In this document: positions 39,481 to 48,350 of the stretch, one piece after another
How positions within the stretch are numbered: the first letter of the stretch is position 1
Layout: the number at the start of each line of letters is the position of its first letter
Assembly: GCF_019468565.1 (NCBI RefSeq)
Contig: NZ_CP080521.1
Span: 6,200,001-6,264,000 of the forward strand
Reading direction: 5' to 3'
Source of the DNA: Pseudonocardia sp. DSM 110487
GTDB taxonomy: Bacteria > Actinomycetota > Actinomycetes > Mycobacteriales > Pseudonocardiaceae
Length of the DNA: 64,000 nucleotides
Notes under the pieces: generated by a model
What the model was told of the DNA's origin: nothing
Databases searched by the model: none
Seen by the model: the letters and a program-made list of their open reading frames with translations, nothing else
Translations under genes and position numbers: made by a program

Positions 39481-41289
39481 ATGGGCACTGAAATGGACTG
39501 GTCGGCCGAGTGGGTCAACAGCCTCGTCTGGATCGGCGGGGTATTCGTGGCGACCCTGCTCGCCTGCGCCCTGCTGATCGTGCTGCTCTCGCGGTACACG
39601 GTGTGGGGCCGACAGTTCCGCCGCCTGACTTTCCCCTACTTCTCCCCGCGCGGACCGGAGGGCAGGCGACCGCTGCTCAGAGTGCTGCTCGTGCTGCTGC
39701 TGGCGGTCATCTCGGTGCGCTTCACCGTGCTGAACTCGTACTGGTTCAACGGCTTCTACCAGGCGCTGCAGCAGTCCGATGCCCCGACATTCTGGCGGTA
39801 CATGGGTATCTTCGCCGTCCTGGCCACGATCGCCGTCACCCACTTGCTGATCGAGTACTACGTCCAGCAGTCGCTCGTCATCCGGTGGCGGGTGTGGCTC
39901 ACCGACCGGGTGATGAGCGACTGGCTCGACGGCCGCTCCTACCACAAAGGCCGCTACACCGAGGCCGCCGTGGACAACCCGGACCAGCGGATCCAGGAGG
40001 ACACCGCCTCGTTCCCCGCCGACTCGGTGACACTCGGCGTCGGCGCGGTCAGCTCGCTGGTGTCGCTGGTGTCGTTCACGATCATCCTCTGGTCACTCTC
40101 CGGTCCGTTCCCGATCTTCGGGATCGAGATCCCGCGTGGGATGACGTTCGTCGCGTACGTCTTCGTGATCGTCGCGACGGTGATCGCGTTCCGGATCGGG
40201 CGGCCGCTCATCCTGCTGAACTTCCTGCAGGAGCGCTACAACGCCTCCTTCCGGTACGCGCTCGTGCGACTGCGGGAGAACTCAGAGAACGTCGCCTTCC
40301 AGCGCGGTGAGCGGGTCGAGAGTGGGATCTTGGGCAGCCGCTTCGGCGATGTGATCGCGAACGCGTGGGCGCTCGTCTTCCGGAATCTGAAGTTCCAGGG
40401 CTTCAACGCCGTGGTCACGCAGATCTCGGTGCCGTTCGCCTACCTCATCCAGGCGCCTCGCTACTTCAGCGGACAGATCACGTTCGGGGAGATCTATCAG
40501 ACCGCTGACGCCTTCGCCCAGGTGCAGGGCGCGCTGTCCTTCTTCCGCAACGCCTACGACGCGTTCGCGAGCTACCGCGCCGTCCTCGACCGCCTCACGG
40601 GCCTGATGGACGCCAACGAAGCCGCCCGCGCGCTACCGACCGCGACAGTCGAAGAGAGCGACGACCTGCAGATCCGCAACCTCACCGTGCGCCGACCCGA
40701 CGAGCGGGTGCTCGTCGACGACCTGGACCTCGAGGCAGCCGCCGGCGCGACGCTGCTGGTCACCGGCCCGTCCGGCGGCGGGAAGACCACCCTGCTGCGC
40801 AGCCTGGCGCAGCTGTGGCCCTACGCGAGCGGTTCTGTGCGCCGCCCGACCGAGGACGGGTCGCTCTTCCTCCCCCAGCAGCCGTACCTGCCGCTGGGCA
40901 CCCTGCGCGACGCGCTCGCCTACCCCGGACCCGCAACCGAGATGGACGACGCCCACGCGGCGGAGCTGCTGCGGAAGGTGTACCTCCCGCAGCTGGCCGA
41001 CCAGCTCGACGACGAGGACGACTGGGCCCGCCGCCTCTCGCCGGGCGAGCAGCAGCGCCTCGGGTTCGCCCGCATCCTGGTGGTGCGGCCCAAGGTGGTG
41101 TTCCTGGACGAGGCCACATCGGCCATCGACGAGGGCCTCGAGCAGAGCCTCTACACCCTGCTGCGCGAGGAGCTGCCCGACATGGTCATCGTCAGCGTCG
41201 GGCACCGCAGCTCGCTGCGCCGCTTCCACGACGAACTCCTCGAGCTCGACGCCGAGGGACGCTGGGAGAGGTCCGCGCTGCAGCACTGA
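39481..41289 (+). CDS. SbmA/BacA-like ABC transporter, fused permease and ATPase
   Basis: 602 residues. The N-terminal part has about six membrane segments of the SbmA/BacA-like (ABCD/YddA) fold, with LNSYWFNGFYQALQQSD, RWRVWLTDRVMSDWLDGRSYHK, NPDQRIQEDTASFPAD and the EAA-like region near RENSENVAFQRGE. The C-terminal ATPase has Walker A GPSGGGKTTLL, signature LSPGEQQRLGFAR and Walker B VVFLDEATSAID. Such homodimers import or export peptides, vitamin B12 or fatty acyl compounds. Mycobacterial relatives take up cobalamin and peptides, so the substrate is open. Confidence 0.92.
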   Translation: MGTEMDWSAEWVNSLVWIGGVFVATLLACALLIVLLSRYTVWGRQFRRLTFPYFSPRGPEGRRPLLRVLLVLLLAVISVRFTVLNSYWFNGFYQALQQSDAPTFWRYMGIFAVLATIAVTHLLIEYYVQQSLVIRWRVWLTDRVMSDWLDGRSYHKGRYTEAAVDNPDQRIQEDTASFPADSVTLGVGAVSSLVSLVSFTIILWSLSGPFPIFGIEIPRGMTFVAYVFVIVATVIAFRIGRPLILLNFLQERYNASFRYALVRLRENSENVAFQRGERVESGILGSRFGDVIANAWALVFRNLKFQGFNAVVTQISVPFAYLIQAPRYFSGQITFGEIYQTADAFAQVQGALSFFRNAYDAFASYRAVLDRLTGLMDANEAARALPTATVEESDDLQIRNLTVRRPDERVLVDDLDLEAAAGATLLVTGPSGGGKTTLLRSLAQLWPYASGSVRRPTEDGSLFLPQQPYLPLGTLRDALAYPGPATEMDDAHAAELLRKVYLPQLADQLDDEDDWARRLSPGEQQRLGFARILVVRPKVVFLDEATSAIDEGLEQSLYTLLREELPDMVIVSVGHRSSLRRFHDELLELDAEGRWERSALQH

Positions 41290-41290
41290 G

Positions 41291-41334
41291 TCGTGAGTGG
41301 ATACGCGTGCTATAGCGCGCGTATCCACTCACGA
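41291..41334. terminator. 17-base-pair perfect hairpin between convergent genes
   Basis: Arms 41291-41307 (TCGTGAGTGGATACGCG) and 41318-41334 are fully complementary around a ten-base loop. It begins two bases after the ABC gene stop and ends 26 bases before the galactonate dehydratase stop on the other strand. No T-run follows, so it is probably a bidirectional stem-only terminator. Confidence 0.75.
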
Positions 41335-41359
41335 GCTCGTGATGGTGCCACCCGTTCCA

Positions 41360-42505
41360 CTACCAGGACGCCAACGAGCCGTCCTCGTGCCGCCACAGTG
41401 GGGTGCGCCACGAGTGGCCGTGCTCCGCCGCCCGCCTCACCTCGGCCTCGTCCACCTCGATGCCGAGACCAGGGCCGGTGGGCCGCTCGATGCTCCCGTC
41501 CACGAAGGTGAACGGGCTCGCGTCGACGAGGTAGCCGAGCAGGCCGCTGGAGTCGCCGTAGCCGATGCCGAGCGACTGCTCCTGGATGAGGAAGTTCGGC
41601 GCGGCGAAGTCGACCTGCAGGCAGGCGGCGAGCGCGATCGGGCCGAGCGGGCAGTGCGGGGCGAGCAGGACGTCGTGGGTCTCGGCCATCGCGGCGATGC
41701 GCCGGGTCTCGGAGATGCCGCCCGCGTGGCTCACGTCCGGTTGGGCGACCGCGATCCCCGCCTCGAACGCGGGCCGGAAGTCCCACCGGGAGTAGAGGCG
41801 CTCCCCGGTGGCGACCGGGATCGTCGTGGCCTGCACGACGGTGTCCAGGTCGCGGGTGTGCTCTGGCAGCACCGGTTCCTCGACGAACAGCGGCCGCAGC
41901 GGCTCCAGCAGTGGCAGGACCCGGCGCGACATCGCGGTGGAGAAGCGGCCGTGGCAGTCGATCGCGACGTCGACGTCCGGGCCGACGGCGTCGCGCACGG
42001 CCGTGACGCGGTCGATCACGCGCTGGATCGCGGCCGGGGTGTCGAGGGGGGCGAGCAGCTCGGACGGCGTCATCTTCACGGCCGTGAGGCCCTTCTCGAC
42101 CTGCGCCCGCGCGGCGTCGGCGAGCTCGGCGGGCTCGCTGCCGTGCACCCATCCGTAGACGCGGGCGCGGTCGCGCACCGCGCCGCCGAGCAGCTGATGC
42201 ACGGGAACGCCGAGGGCGCGGCCCGCGATGTCCCACAGCGCCTGGTCGATGCCGGAGACCGCGGAGTTGATGACGGGACCGCCGCGGTAGAAGCCGCCCT
42301 TGGTGAGGACCTGCCAGTGGTCCTCGATGCGGCTGGCGTCCTGGCCGACGAGGTATTCCATCGACTCCTCGACGGCGCGGGCAGTGGTGGCCGCCCGGCC
42401 CTCGACGATCGGCTCGCCCCAGCCGCTCACCCCCTCGTCGGTGTCCAGGCGCAGGAACAGCCAGCGCGGCGCGACGGGGAACAGTTCGTATCCGACGATC
42501 TTCAC
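41360..42505 (-). CDS. dgoD: D-galactonate dehydratase (enolase superfamily)
   Basis: 381 residues from GTG 42505. The opening (VGYELFPVAPRWLFLRLDTDEGVSGWGEP) and GGFYRGGPV with SGIDQALWDIAG match galactonate dehydratases of the mandelate racemase group. Metal ligands appear as DVAIDCHGR (Asp), LFVEEPVLP (Glu) and TGERLY (Glu); the catalytic His lies in LAPHCPLGP. The enzyme turns D-galactonate into 2-dehydro-3-deoxygalactonate. The adjacent alcohol dehydrogenase, overlapping by four bases, could make a sugar acid or oxidise a pathway sugar. No kinase or aldolase of the DeLey-Doudoroff route is adjacent. Confidence 0.85.
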   Translation of the reverse strand: MKIVGYELFPVAPRWLFLRLDTDEGVSGWGEPIVEGRAATTARAVEESMEYLVGQDASRIEDHWQVLTKGGFYRGGPVINSAVSGIDQALWDIAGRALGVPVHQLLGGAVRDRARVYGWVHGSEPAELADAARAQVEKGLTAVKMTPSELLAPLDTPAAIQRVIDRVTAVRDAVGPDVDVAIDCHGRFSTAMSRRVLPLLEPLRPLFVEEPVLPEHTRDLDTVVQATTIPVATGERLYSRWDFRPAFEAGIAVAQPDVSHAGGISETRRIAAMAETHDVLLAPHCPLGPIALAACLQVDFAAPNFLIQEQSLGIGYGDSSGLLGYLVDASPFTFVDGSIERPTGPGLGIEVDEAEVRRAAEHGHSWRTPLWRHEDGSLASW

Positions 42506-43545
42506 GCGTCAGTCCTACCCTGCGGGAAGACGAGGATCTTGCTCGCCTGCGCGGTACCGCGGGCGAGCGCCTCGAAGGACGCGGGGCCGCCCTCGAGGTC
42601 GGTGCGGCCCTCGATCAGGGTGTCGAGGGCGTCCGGGACCGTCGCGGCCCACCGCGCGGTGTCGCGGAACTCGGCGGCGCTGTAGCAGAAGCTGCCCACC
42701 ACCGAGCGTTCTTTCGTCGAGATCTCGTACGCGGCGACGTCGAGCGTGGGCGTTCCCATGCCGACGAGGACGACAGTGGTGCCGATCGGTGCGCAGGCGA
42801 ACGCGGCGGCGAGCGTCTGCGAGCTGCCGACGGCGTCGACGATCAGCGTCGGCTCGCCGTCCAGCGCCGCGTGCACGGCGGCCGCGAAATCCTCGGTGGC
42901 CGACGGGTTGACGACGGCCGCGCCGAGCCGGGCGTTCAGCTCCCGCCGGTGCGATCCCGGCTCGGACACGGCCACCCGCTCGGCGCCCTGACGCCGCGCC
43001 GCGAGCACGCAGGCCTGCCCGATCGGCCCCCCGCCGATGACGAGGACGGACTCGCCCTCCCGGCACTCGCCGCGGACCAGCGCGTGGTAGCCCACCGCCA
43101 GTGGCTCGACGAGCGCCCCGTGCTCGATCGGCATGCCGTCCGGGAGCTTCACGGCGTTGCGGGCGGGCACGGCCATCCGCTCGGCGAAGGCCGACCGCAG
43201 CTCGGGCGTGACACCGACGATCCGCTTGTCCGGGCACGACTGCTCCCGTCCCACTCCGCATTGCCGGCACTCGCCGCACCACAGCACCGGGTTGACGGTG
43301 ACGGCGTCGCCGACGGCCAGTTCGCCGCCGGCCTCCGGCCCGACGGCGAGCACCCGCCCCACCGTCTCGTGGCCCATGACCTGGCCGCGCACGCGCCTGC
43401 CGTTCTCGCCGGTGTAGCCGTGGACGTCGGAGCCGCAGATCCCGGTGGCGACCACCTCGATCAGCACGTCAGCGGGCCCTGGTTCCGGATCGGGCACGTC
43501 CTCGACGTTCAGTCTCCAGAAGTCGGCAAGCACCAGTGCACGCAT
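42502..43545 (-). CDS. Zinc-dependent alcohol (sugar/polyol) dehydrogenase
   Basis: 347 residues of the medium-chain dehydrogenase type. Catalytic zinc ligands are in GICGSDVHGY and GHETVG, the structural zinc lobe has four Cys in WCGECRQCGVGREQSC, and the NAD(P) fold shows VLVIGGGPIGQACV. This pattern fits threonine/sorbitol/galactitol-type dehydrogenases. Its stop overlaps the dgoD start (GTGA), so both act in one pathway, most likely oxidising a sugar or polyol before dehydration. The exact sugar is unknown. Confidence 0.9.
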   Translation of the reverse strand: MRALVLADFWRLNVEDVPDPEPGPADVLIEVVATGICGSDVHGYTGENGRRVRGQVMGHETVGRVLAVGPEAGGELAVGDAVTVNPVLWCGECRQCGVGREQSCPDKRIVGVTPELRSAFAERMAVPARNAVKLPDGMPIEHGALVEPLAVGYHALVRGECREGESVLVIGGGPIGQACVLAARRQGAERVAVSEPGSHRRELNARLGAAVVNPSATEDFAAAVHAALDGEPTLIVDAVGSSQTLAAAFACAPIGTTVVLVGMGTPTLDVAAYEISTKERSVVGSFCYSAAEFRDTARWAATVPDALDTLIEGRTDLEGGPASFEALARGTAQASKILVFPQGRTDA

Positions 43546-43590
43546 GGGTCCGACCCTATGCCGGGGCTCGCGGATCGGCGGCCGGGAAGA

Positions 43591-44337
43591 TCAGTCGCGG
43601 TCGTACTCGTCGTGGCGGCGCAGCCAGCTCATCGCCGGACCGTCCGCGCGGCCGGGCGGTTGCTCCCAGTCCTCCTGACGGCCCCGGGCGGTGAGGTCGA
43701 GCCAGTTGTAGGTGCCGTTGAGCTGGTCGATGCCGCGCTCGAAGCAGGCGTAGGTGTGGAAGACGCGGTCGCCGTGGCGGAGGAACGCGCTCACGCCCAT
43801 CTCCGAGCCCGTGTAGCCCTCCCATGCGGGGTTCTTCCGCACGAGCTCGGCGAAGCCGGTGTAGTTGTACTCGACCGGCGCGATCGCCGGGTCGAAGCTG
43901 ACGTGGAAGTCGTAGTTGAAGTCGCTGCCGTGCGACGAGTACCAGGGGATCGTCCAGCCCATCCGCCGCTTGTAGCGTTCGATCTCCGCCAGCGGTGCCC
44001 GGGAGACGGCCGCGAACGAGGTGTCGCGCGCGTGCAGATGGGTGAGGTCACCGATGGTGTCGATCCAGAACGAGCAGGCGGGGCATGCCTCGCCCGCGCC
44101 GGGGTCGAGCATGAGGTGGTACATCACCAGCTGGCCCCGGCCCTCGAACAGGTCCCGCAGCCCGGCGGTGCCGTGCGGTCCGTCGAAGGTGTAGGCCTTC
44201 GTGATCTCCACCATCGGCAGCCGCCGCCGGGCGGCATTGACCTGGTCGCGGTGGCGGGTCAGCTCCTTCTCCTGCGCGAGCAGCTCGCGCCGGGCCACGA
44301 GCCACTGCTCGCGTGTCGTGATCTCCGGGTCGGACAT
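43591..44337 (-). CDS. DUF899-family thioredoxin-like protein
   Basis: 248 residues from ATG 44337, preceded by AGAGGAGAC. The DUF899 signature is clear: REQWLVARRELLAQEKELTRHRDQVNAARRRLPMV, then YTFDGPHGTAGLRDLFEGRGQLVMYHLM, GEACPACSFWID (a CxxC-type pair) and GWTIPWYSSHGSDFNYDF. It has a thioredoxin-like fold; the function is not established. It lies between the alcohol dehydrogenase and the MFS gene, all on the minus strand, with gaps of 44-45 bases. Confidence 0.9.
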   Translation of the reverse strand: MSDPEITTREQWLVARRELLAQEKELTRHRDQVNAARRRLPMVEITKAYTFDGPHGTAGLRDLFEGRGQLVMYHLMLDPGAGEACPACSFWIDTIGDLTHLHARDTSFAAVSRAPLAEIERYKRRMGWTIPWYSSHGSDFNYDFHVSFDPAIAPVEYNYTGFAELVRKNPAWEGYTGSEMGVSAFLRHGDRVFHTYACFERGIDQLNGTYNWLDLTARGRQEDWEQPPGRADGPAMSWLRRHDEYDRD

Positions 44338-44381
44338 GGTTGTCTCCTCTCTCGGGTGTGTCACTTCTTCGCAGGTCCGCG

Positions 44382-45608
44382 CTATCCGGCCACCGCTACC
44401 GGCTGGCCACTTGCAACCGGTGCGGAGTCCTCGACCACGGGTGGCTCGAGACGACTGGTGGCCCACGCGACGGGAACGGCGACGACGGCGATCACGAGAC
44501 CGGTGAGGATCGCGGCGGAGGCGGTGAAGCTACCGACGGCCACGCCACCGGCGAAGGAGCCGAACGCGATGCCCAGGTTGATCGCGGAGGCCGGCAGTGA
44601 CTGGGCCAGCTGGCCGCCAGGGCCGGCCAGTGCGACGACGCGGTACTGCAGCGACGGGCCGCTGCCCATGACGAAAGCGCCCAGTGCCAGCAGCAGCAGC
44701 GCCACGAGGAACGGGTTGGTGCCGAAGAGGTGGAGCGCGGCCAAGGATCCCGTGGCGCCGACGGCCGCCACGATGAGGGTGAGCCCGGCATTCCGGTCGG
44801 CGAACCGGCCGCCGCCGAACGAGCCCACCGCGGTGGCCACGCCGTACGCCAGGAGGAACACGCTGATCAGCGCGCCGGATACTCCGGTGACCTCCTGCAG
44901 GAACGGCACGATGTAGGTCATGGCCGCGAAGGCGGCCCCGAACACCAGCGCGCACAGGGCGAGCACGGCGAGCACCCGTGGGGCGAAGGCGTACCTGACC
45001 TGGCCGTCGACGCCGACGCCGGTGTTGGGCACTGACGGAACCAGCGCCACCGTGGCGATGAGCGTGGTCGCCAGCAGCACGACTATCGCGGTGTAGGAGC
45101 CGCGCCAGCCGATCGCGTGGCCGAGAAGGGTGCCCAGCGGCACGCCGACCGCGGTGGAGACGGCGAAGCCGGAGATGACCACTGCGAGGGCCCGGCCTGC
45201 CCGGTCACGCGGGACCACGGCGATGCCCGCCGCGAACGCCGCTGCGTCGAACAGCCCCGCGAACGCGCCGGTGAGGGTCCGTGCCACGAGGGTGAGGTCG
45301 TAGCTGCTGCTCAGCGCCACGACGAGGTTGCATGCGATGGCCAGCACGAGCGTGCCGCACAGGATCGTGCGCCTGTTCAGCCTGATCGTCAGTGCGGTCA
45401 GGATCGGACCGCCGATGGCCAGCCCCAGCGCGAAACCGGTCACCAATGTGCCCGCCGTGGAGACGGAGACGCCCAAATCGCCTGCGACGAGGTCCAGCAC
45501 CCCGACGACGAGCATTTCCGAGCTGCCCATCACGAACGCTCCCAGGAAGAGCATGGTCAAGGCGCGGGCCGCGCTGCGGGGGCTCACCGCAGTTTGCTGA
45601 GTACTCAC
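44382..45608 (-). CDS. MFS transporter (Cmx/CmlR-type drug efflux)
   Basis: 408 residues from GTG 45608 (AGAAGGGAAAG upstream). Twelve hydrophobic segments are expected from the pattern. The DHA1-type motifs include LGAFVMGSSEMLVVGVLDLVAGDLGVS at TM1, GLAIGGPILTALTIRLNRRTIL (motif A region) and SGFAVSTAVGVPLGTLLG (motif C, antiporter). This matches chloramphenicol/arabinose-type proton antiporters. No drug can be named from sequence. It precedes DUF899 in the same direction and follows the sigma factor gene by 92 bases. Confidence 0.88.
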   Translation of the reverse strand: MSTQQTAVSPRSAARALTMLFLGAFVMGSSEMLVVGVLDLVAGDLGVSVSTAGTLVTGFALGLAIGGPILTALTIRLNRRTILCGTLVLAIACNLVVALSSSYDLTLVARTLTGAFAGLFDAAAFAAGIAVVPRDRAGRALAVVISGFAVSTAVGVPLGTLLGHAIGWRGSYTAIVVLLATTLIATVALVPSVPNTGVGVDGQVRYAFAPRVLAVLALCALVFGAAFAAMTYIVPFLQEVTGVSGALISVFLLAYGVATAVGSFGGGRFADRNAGLTLIVAAVGATGSLAALHLFGTNPFLVALLLLALGAFVMGSGPSLQYRVVALAGPGGQLAQSLPASAINLGIAFGSFAGGVAVGSFTASAAILTGLVIAVVAVPVAWATSRLEPPVVEDSAPVASGQPVAVAG

Positions 45609-45700
45609 GAGACTTTCCCTTCTGTCCTGTGGACTTTGCCCACCGACGAAGGAGGCCGCCCGGGATGGACATCGGCCGGGCGAAGAAGTTCGAGGAGGCG

Positions 45701-46930
45701 TCAGAGCTCGCGGAGGCGGCCGGACAAGTAGCGGCGCTCGGCCTCGGTGGGGGCGAGCTTCCGGGCTTGCTCGTACGCCGCCTTGGCCTCGGCGGTACGG
45801 CCGGCCCGGCGGAGCAGGTCGGCCCGGGTGGCGGGAAGCAGGTGGTAGTCGTCGAGCCGGCCGGACGCCGCGATCTCGTCGACGAGGGCAAGGCCGGCCG
45901 GGATGCCGTCGGCCATCGCGACCGCGACCGCGCGGTTGAGGTCCACGACCGGGGACGGCGCCAGTCGTGCCAGCTCGGTGTACAACGTGGCGATCTGTGG
46001 CCAGTCCGTGCTCGCCGCATCGGGCGCGGTCGCGTGGCACGCAGCGATCGCGGCCTGCACCTGGTAGGGCCCGGTACGCCGCATCGCGAGCGCCTGATCG
46101 AGCGTCTCCACTCCCTCCGCGATCAGCGTCCGGTCCCAGCGGGATCGGTCCTGGTACTCCAGCGTGACCAGCACGCCGTCCTCCGTGCGGGTCGTCCGGC
46201 GGGCCTCGTGCAGCAGCATCAGCGCGAGCAGTCCGCGCGGCTCGGGTTCGGGTGGCATCAGCCGGACCAGGATCCGGGTCAGGCGGATGGCCTCGGCGGT
46301 CAGGGCCCGGCGTACGTCCTCCTCGTCCGGCCCCTCGCTGTAGCCCTCGTTGAAGATCAGGTACAGCACCGCGAGCACGGCGGCGAGTCGCTGTGGCAGG
46401 AGCTCGGCCGGTGGGACCCGGTACGGGATGCCGGCCTCCTGGATCTTGCGCTTGGCGCGGACCAGGCGTTTCGCCATCGCGGGCTCGGCGGTCAGGAACG
46501 CGCGGGCGATCTCGGCAGTGGTGAGGCCGGCCAGCGTGCGCAGGGTGAGCGCGACCCGGGCCGGGAACGGCAGCGCAGGATGGCAGCAGGTGAAGATCAG
46601 CCGCAGCCGCTCGTCCGGGATCTCCTCGATCGGCGGCACGTCCGGGTCGCGAGCCAGCACGGCGAGCTGACGGAGCTTGGCCGCACCGGCGGCGGCACGG
46701 CGCAGCCGATCGGTCGCCCGGTTGCGGGCCGTCGTGGTGAGCCAGGCGCCCGGGCGGTGCGGGACGCCGTCGCGCGGCCAGGTCGCCAGCGCGGCGGCGA
46801 ACGCGTCCTGCGCGCAGTCCTCGGCGAGGTCCCAGTCGCCGGTGAGCCCGATGAGGGTCGCGATCACCTGGCCCCACTCGTCGCGGTAGGCGGCGGCTAC
46901 GGCCGTCCGGACGTCGTCGGGTGCGGTCAT
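45701..46930 (-). CDS. ECF sigma factor with C-terminal helical domain (ECF42 type)
   Basis: 409 residues, longer than simple ECF factors. Region 2 is seen as YRDEWGQVIATLIGLTGDWDLAEDCAQDAFAAALATWP, region 4 as PFPARVALTLRTLAGLTTAEIARAFLTAEPAMAKRLVRAK. The remaining 220 residues form a helical, TPR-like extension (AACHATAPDAASTDWPQIATLYTELARLAPSPVVDLNRAVA). This architecture with a coupled DGPF/YCII protein gene defines ECF42, implicated in stress and antibiotic responses without an anti-sigma factor. ATG 46930 overlaps the YCII gene stop by four bases. Confidence 0.92.
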   Translation of the reverse strand: MTAPDDVRTAVAAAYRDEWGQVIATLIGLTGDWDLAEDCAQDAFAAALATWPRDGVPHRPGAWLTTTARNRATDRLRRAAAGAAKLRQLAVLARDPDVPPIEEIPDERLRLIFTCCHPALPFPARVALTLRTLAGLTTAEIARAFLTAEPAMAKRLVRAKRKIQEAGIPYRVPPAELLPQRLAAVLAVLYLIFNEGYSEGPDEEDVRRALTAEAIRLTRILVRLMPPEPEPRGLLALMLLHEARRTTRTEDGVLVTLEYQDRSRWDRTLIAEGVETLDQALAMRRTGPYQVQAAIAACHATAPDAASTDWPQIATLYTELARLAPSPVVDLNRAVAVAMADGIPAGLALVDEIAASGRLDDYHLLPATRADLLRRAGRTAEAKAAYEQARKLAPTEAERRYLSGRLREL

Positions 46931-47262
46931 TCCCAGACCGGGCGGATCTCGACACCGCCCCAGCGCGCGTACGGATGGCCGGCGGCGATCGCGATCGCCT
47001 CGTCCAGATTCGCGCACTCAATGATCACGATCCCGCCCACGAAGTCCTTGGTCTCGGCGAACGGCCCGTCCGATACAAGGGTCTCGCCGTCGCGAACCCG
47101 AACTGTGGTCGCGTCCACCACCGGCCGCAACCGCTCACCAACCAGCTCGGCGCCGCGCCGCTCCAGGTCCGCCTCCCAGGCCTGGTGCACCGGGTCTGCG
47201 GCCAGCTCCTCGTTGGTCGGCTGGTTTGTCTCGTCGTCACAGATCAGCAGCACGTACTTCAT
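46927..47262 (-). CDS. YCII/DGPF-domain protein (partner of the ECF42 sigma factor)
   Basis: 111 residues starting MKYVLLICDDE, with the DGPF signature in LVSDGPFAETKDFVGGIVIIE and the closing GGVEIRPV. The fold is a ferredoxin-like YCII barrel. It is translationally coupled (ATGA) to the ECF42-type sigma gene, and DGPF proteins are the standard partners of this sigma group, though whether they bind it is not settled. It is divergent from a second ECF sigma gene. Confidence 0.92.
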   Translation of the reverse strand: MKYVLLICDDETNQPTNEELAADPVHQAWEADLERRGAELVGERLRPVVDATTVRVRDGETLVSDGPFAETKDFVGGIVIIECANLDEAIAIAAGHPYARWGGVEIRPVWE

Positions 47263-47357
47263 GCGGGCCGATTCTGCCCCGACGGAACGCGGGGCGGTGC
47301 CGACCAGTTTCGGGCACAGGTGGTGTCCATACATTCGTGAGAACGACAGGAGAGAAC

Positions 47358-48350
47358 GTGGAGCTGCTGGCGCGGGCGCGGGACGGGGACGGGGAGGCGT
47401 TCCGCGAGCTCGTCGAGCCGTACCGGCGTGAGCTCCAGGTGCACTGCTACCGCCTTCTCGGCTCGGTGCAGGACGCCGAGGACCTGCTGCAGGACACGCT
47501 GCTGGCCGCGTGGCGCGGCATCGGGGGCTACGAGGAGCGGGCGTCGCTGCGGACCTGGCTGTACCGGATCGCGACCAACCGCTGTCTCAACGCGCTGCGG
47601 GCGGGCGCCCGCCGTCCGCCCGGTTACGCGGGCTACCGACCGGAGGTCCCGTTGCCAGAGCCGTCGCACCGGCGAGCGGAACCGAGCTGGCTGGAGCCCT
47701 ACCCCGATGTGCTGCTCGACGAGACGCCCGGCCCGGAGGCGCGCTACGAGCTCAGGGAGTCGGTGTCGCTGGCGTTCGTGGCGGCGCTGCAGGAACTGCC
47801 GCCGAGGCAGCGCGTGGTCCTCGTGCTGCGGGACGTCCTCGGCTTCCGGGCCGCCGAGGTGGCGCGCATCCTCGACACCACCGAGGACACGGTGACCAAC
47901 GCGCTGAAACGGGCCCGGCGGGCGCTGCCGGGTCCCGCCGCCGAACGGGCTCCCCTGCCGAACTCACCGGGGGAACGCCGGATCGTGGACGCGTTCGTCC
48001 GCGCGTTCGAGGCCGGCGACGTCAATGCGGTCGTGGCACTGCTGACCGACGACGCGTGGCTCACGATGCCGCCGCTGCCACTGGAGTACCAGGGCGTGGA
48101 CGCCGTCCGGAACTTCCTGGCGACGGTCGCGCTGCGGGACGGCGTCCGGCACGTGCTGGTTCCGACGCGGGCGAACGGCCAGCCGGCGTTCGGCTGCTAC
48201 GTCCGCGACCCGCGGACGCCGATCCCGCACGCGCACGGGGTGATCGTGCTGACGCTCGCGGGCGATCGGATCAGCGCGCTGACCCGGTTCCTGGACAACT
48301 CGCTCCTGACGACGTTCGGGCTTCCCCGGTCGCTGCGAGGGCTGCGATGA
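47358..48350 (+). CDS. ECF sigma factor with SnoaL-like C-terminal domain (TIGR02960 / SigG type)
   Basis: 330 residues from GTG 47358, preceded by AGGAGAG. Region 2 is FRELVEPYRRELQVHCYRLLGSVQDAEDLLQDTLLAAW, followed by a long linker with the WLEPYPD motif typical of TIGR02960. Region 4 is LPPRQRVVLVLRDVLGFRAAEVARILDTTEDTVTNALKRAR. The last 120 residues form a SnoaL-like domain (VDAFVRAFEAGDVNAVVALLTDDAWLTMPP) that may regulate the factor. The stop overlaps the MFS gene start (ATGA), so the transporter is likely in the same transcript and possibly autoregulated by it. Confidence 0.93.
   Translation: MELLARARDGDGEAFRELVEPYRRELQVHCYRLLGSVQDAEDLLQDTLLAAWRGIGGYEERASLRTWLYRIATNRCLNALRAGARRPPGYAGYRPEVPLPEPSHRRAEPSWLEPYPDVLLDETPGPEARYELRESVSLAFVAALQELPPRQRVVLVLRDVLGFRAAEVARILDTTEDTVTNALKRARRALPGPAAERAPLPNSPGERRIVDAFVRAFEAGDVNAVVALLTDDAWLTMPPLPLEYQGVDAVRNFLATVALRDGVRHVLVPTRANGQPAFGCYVRDPRTPIPHAHGVIVLTLAGDRISALTRFLDNSLLTTFGLPRSLRGLR

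Noticed and set aside
45609..47021. Upstream part of a very long minus-strand frame in phase with the MFS gene (44382-47021)
   Set aside because: Upstream of GTG 45608 this frame is a shadow of the sigma factor gene. A good ribosome binding site precedes GTG 45608, and MFS homology starts there.
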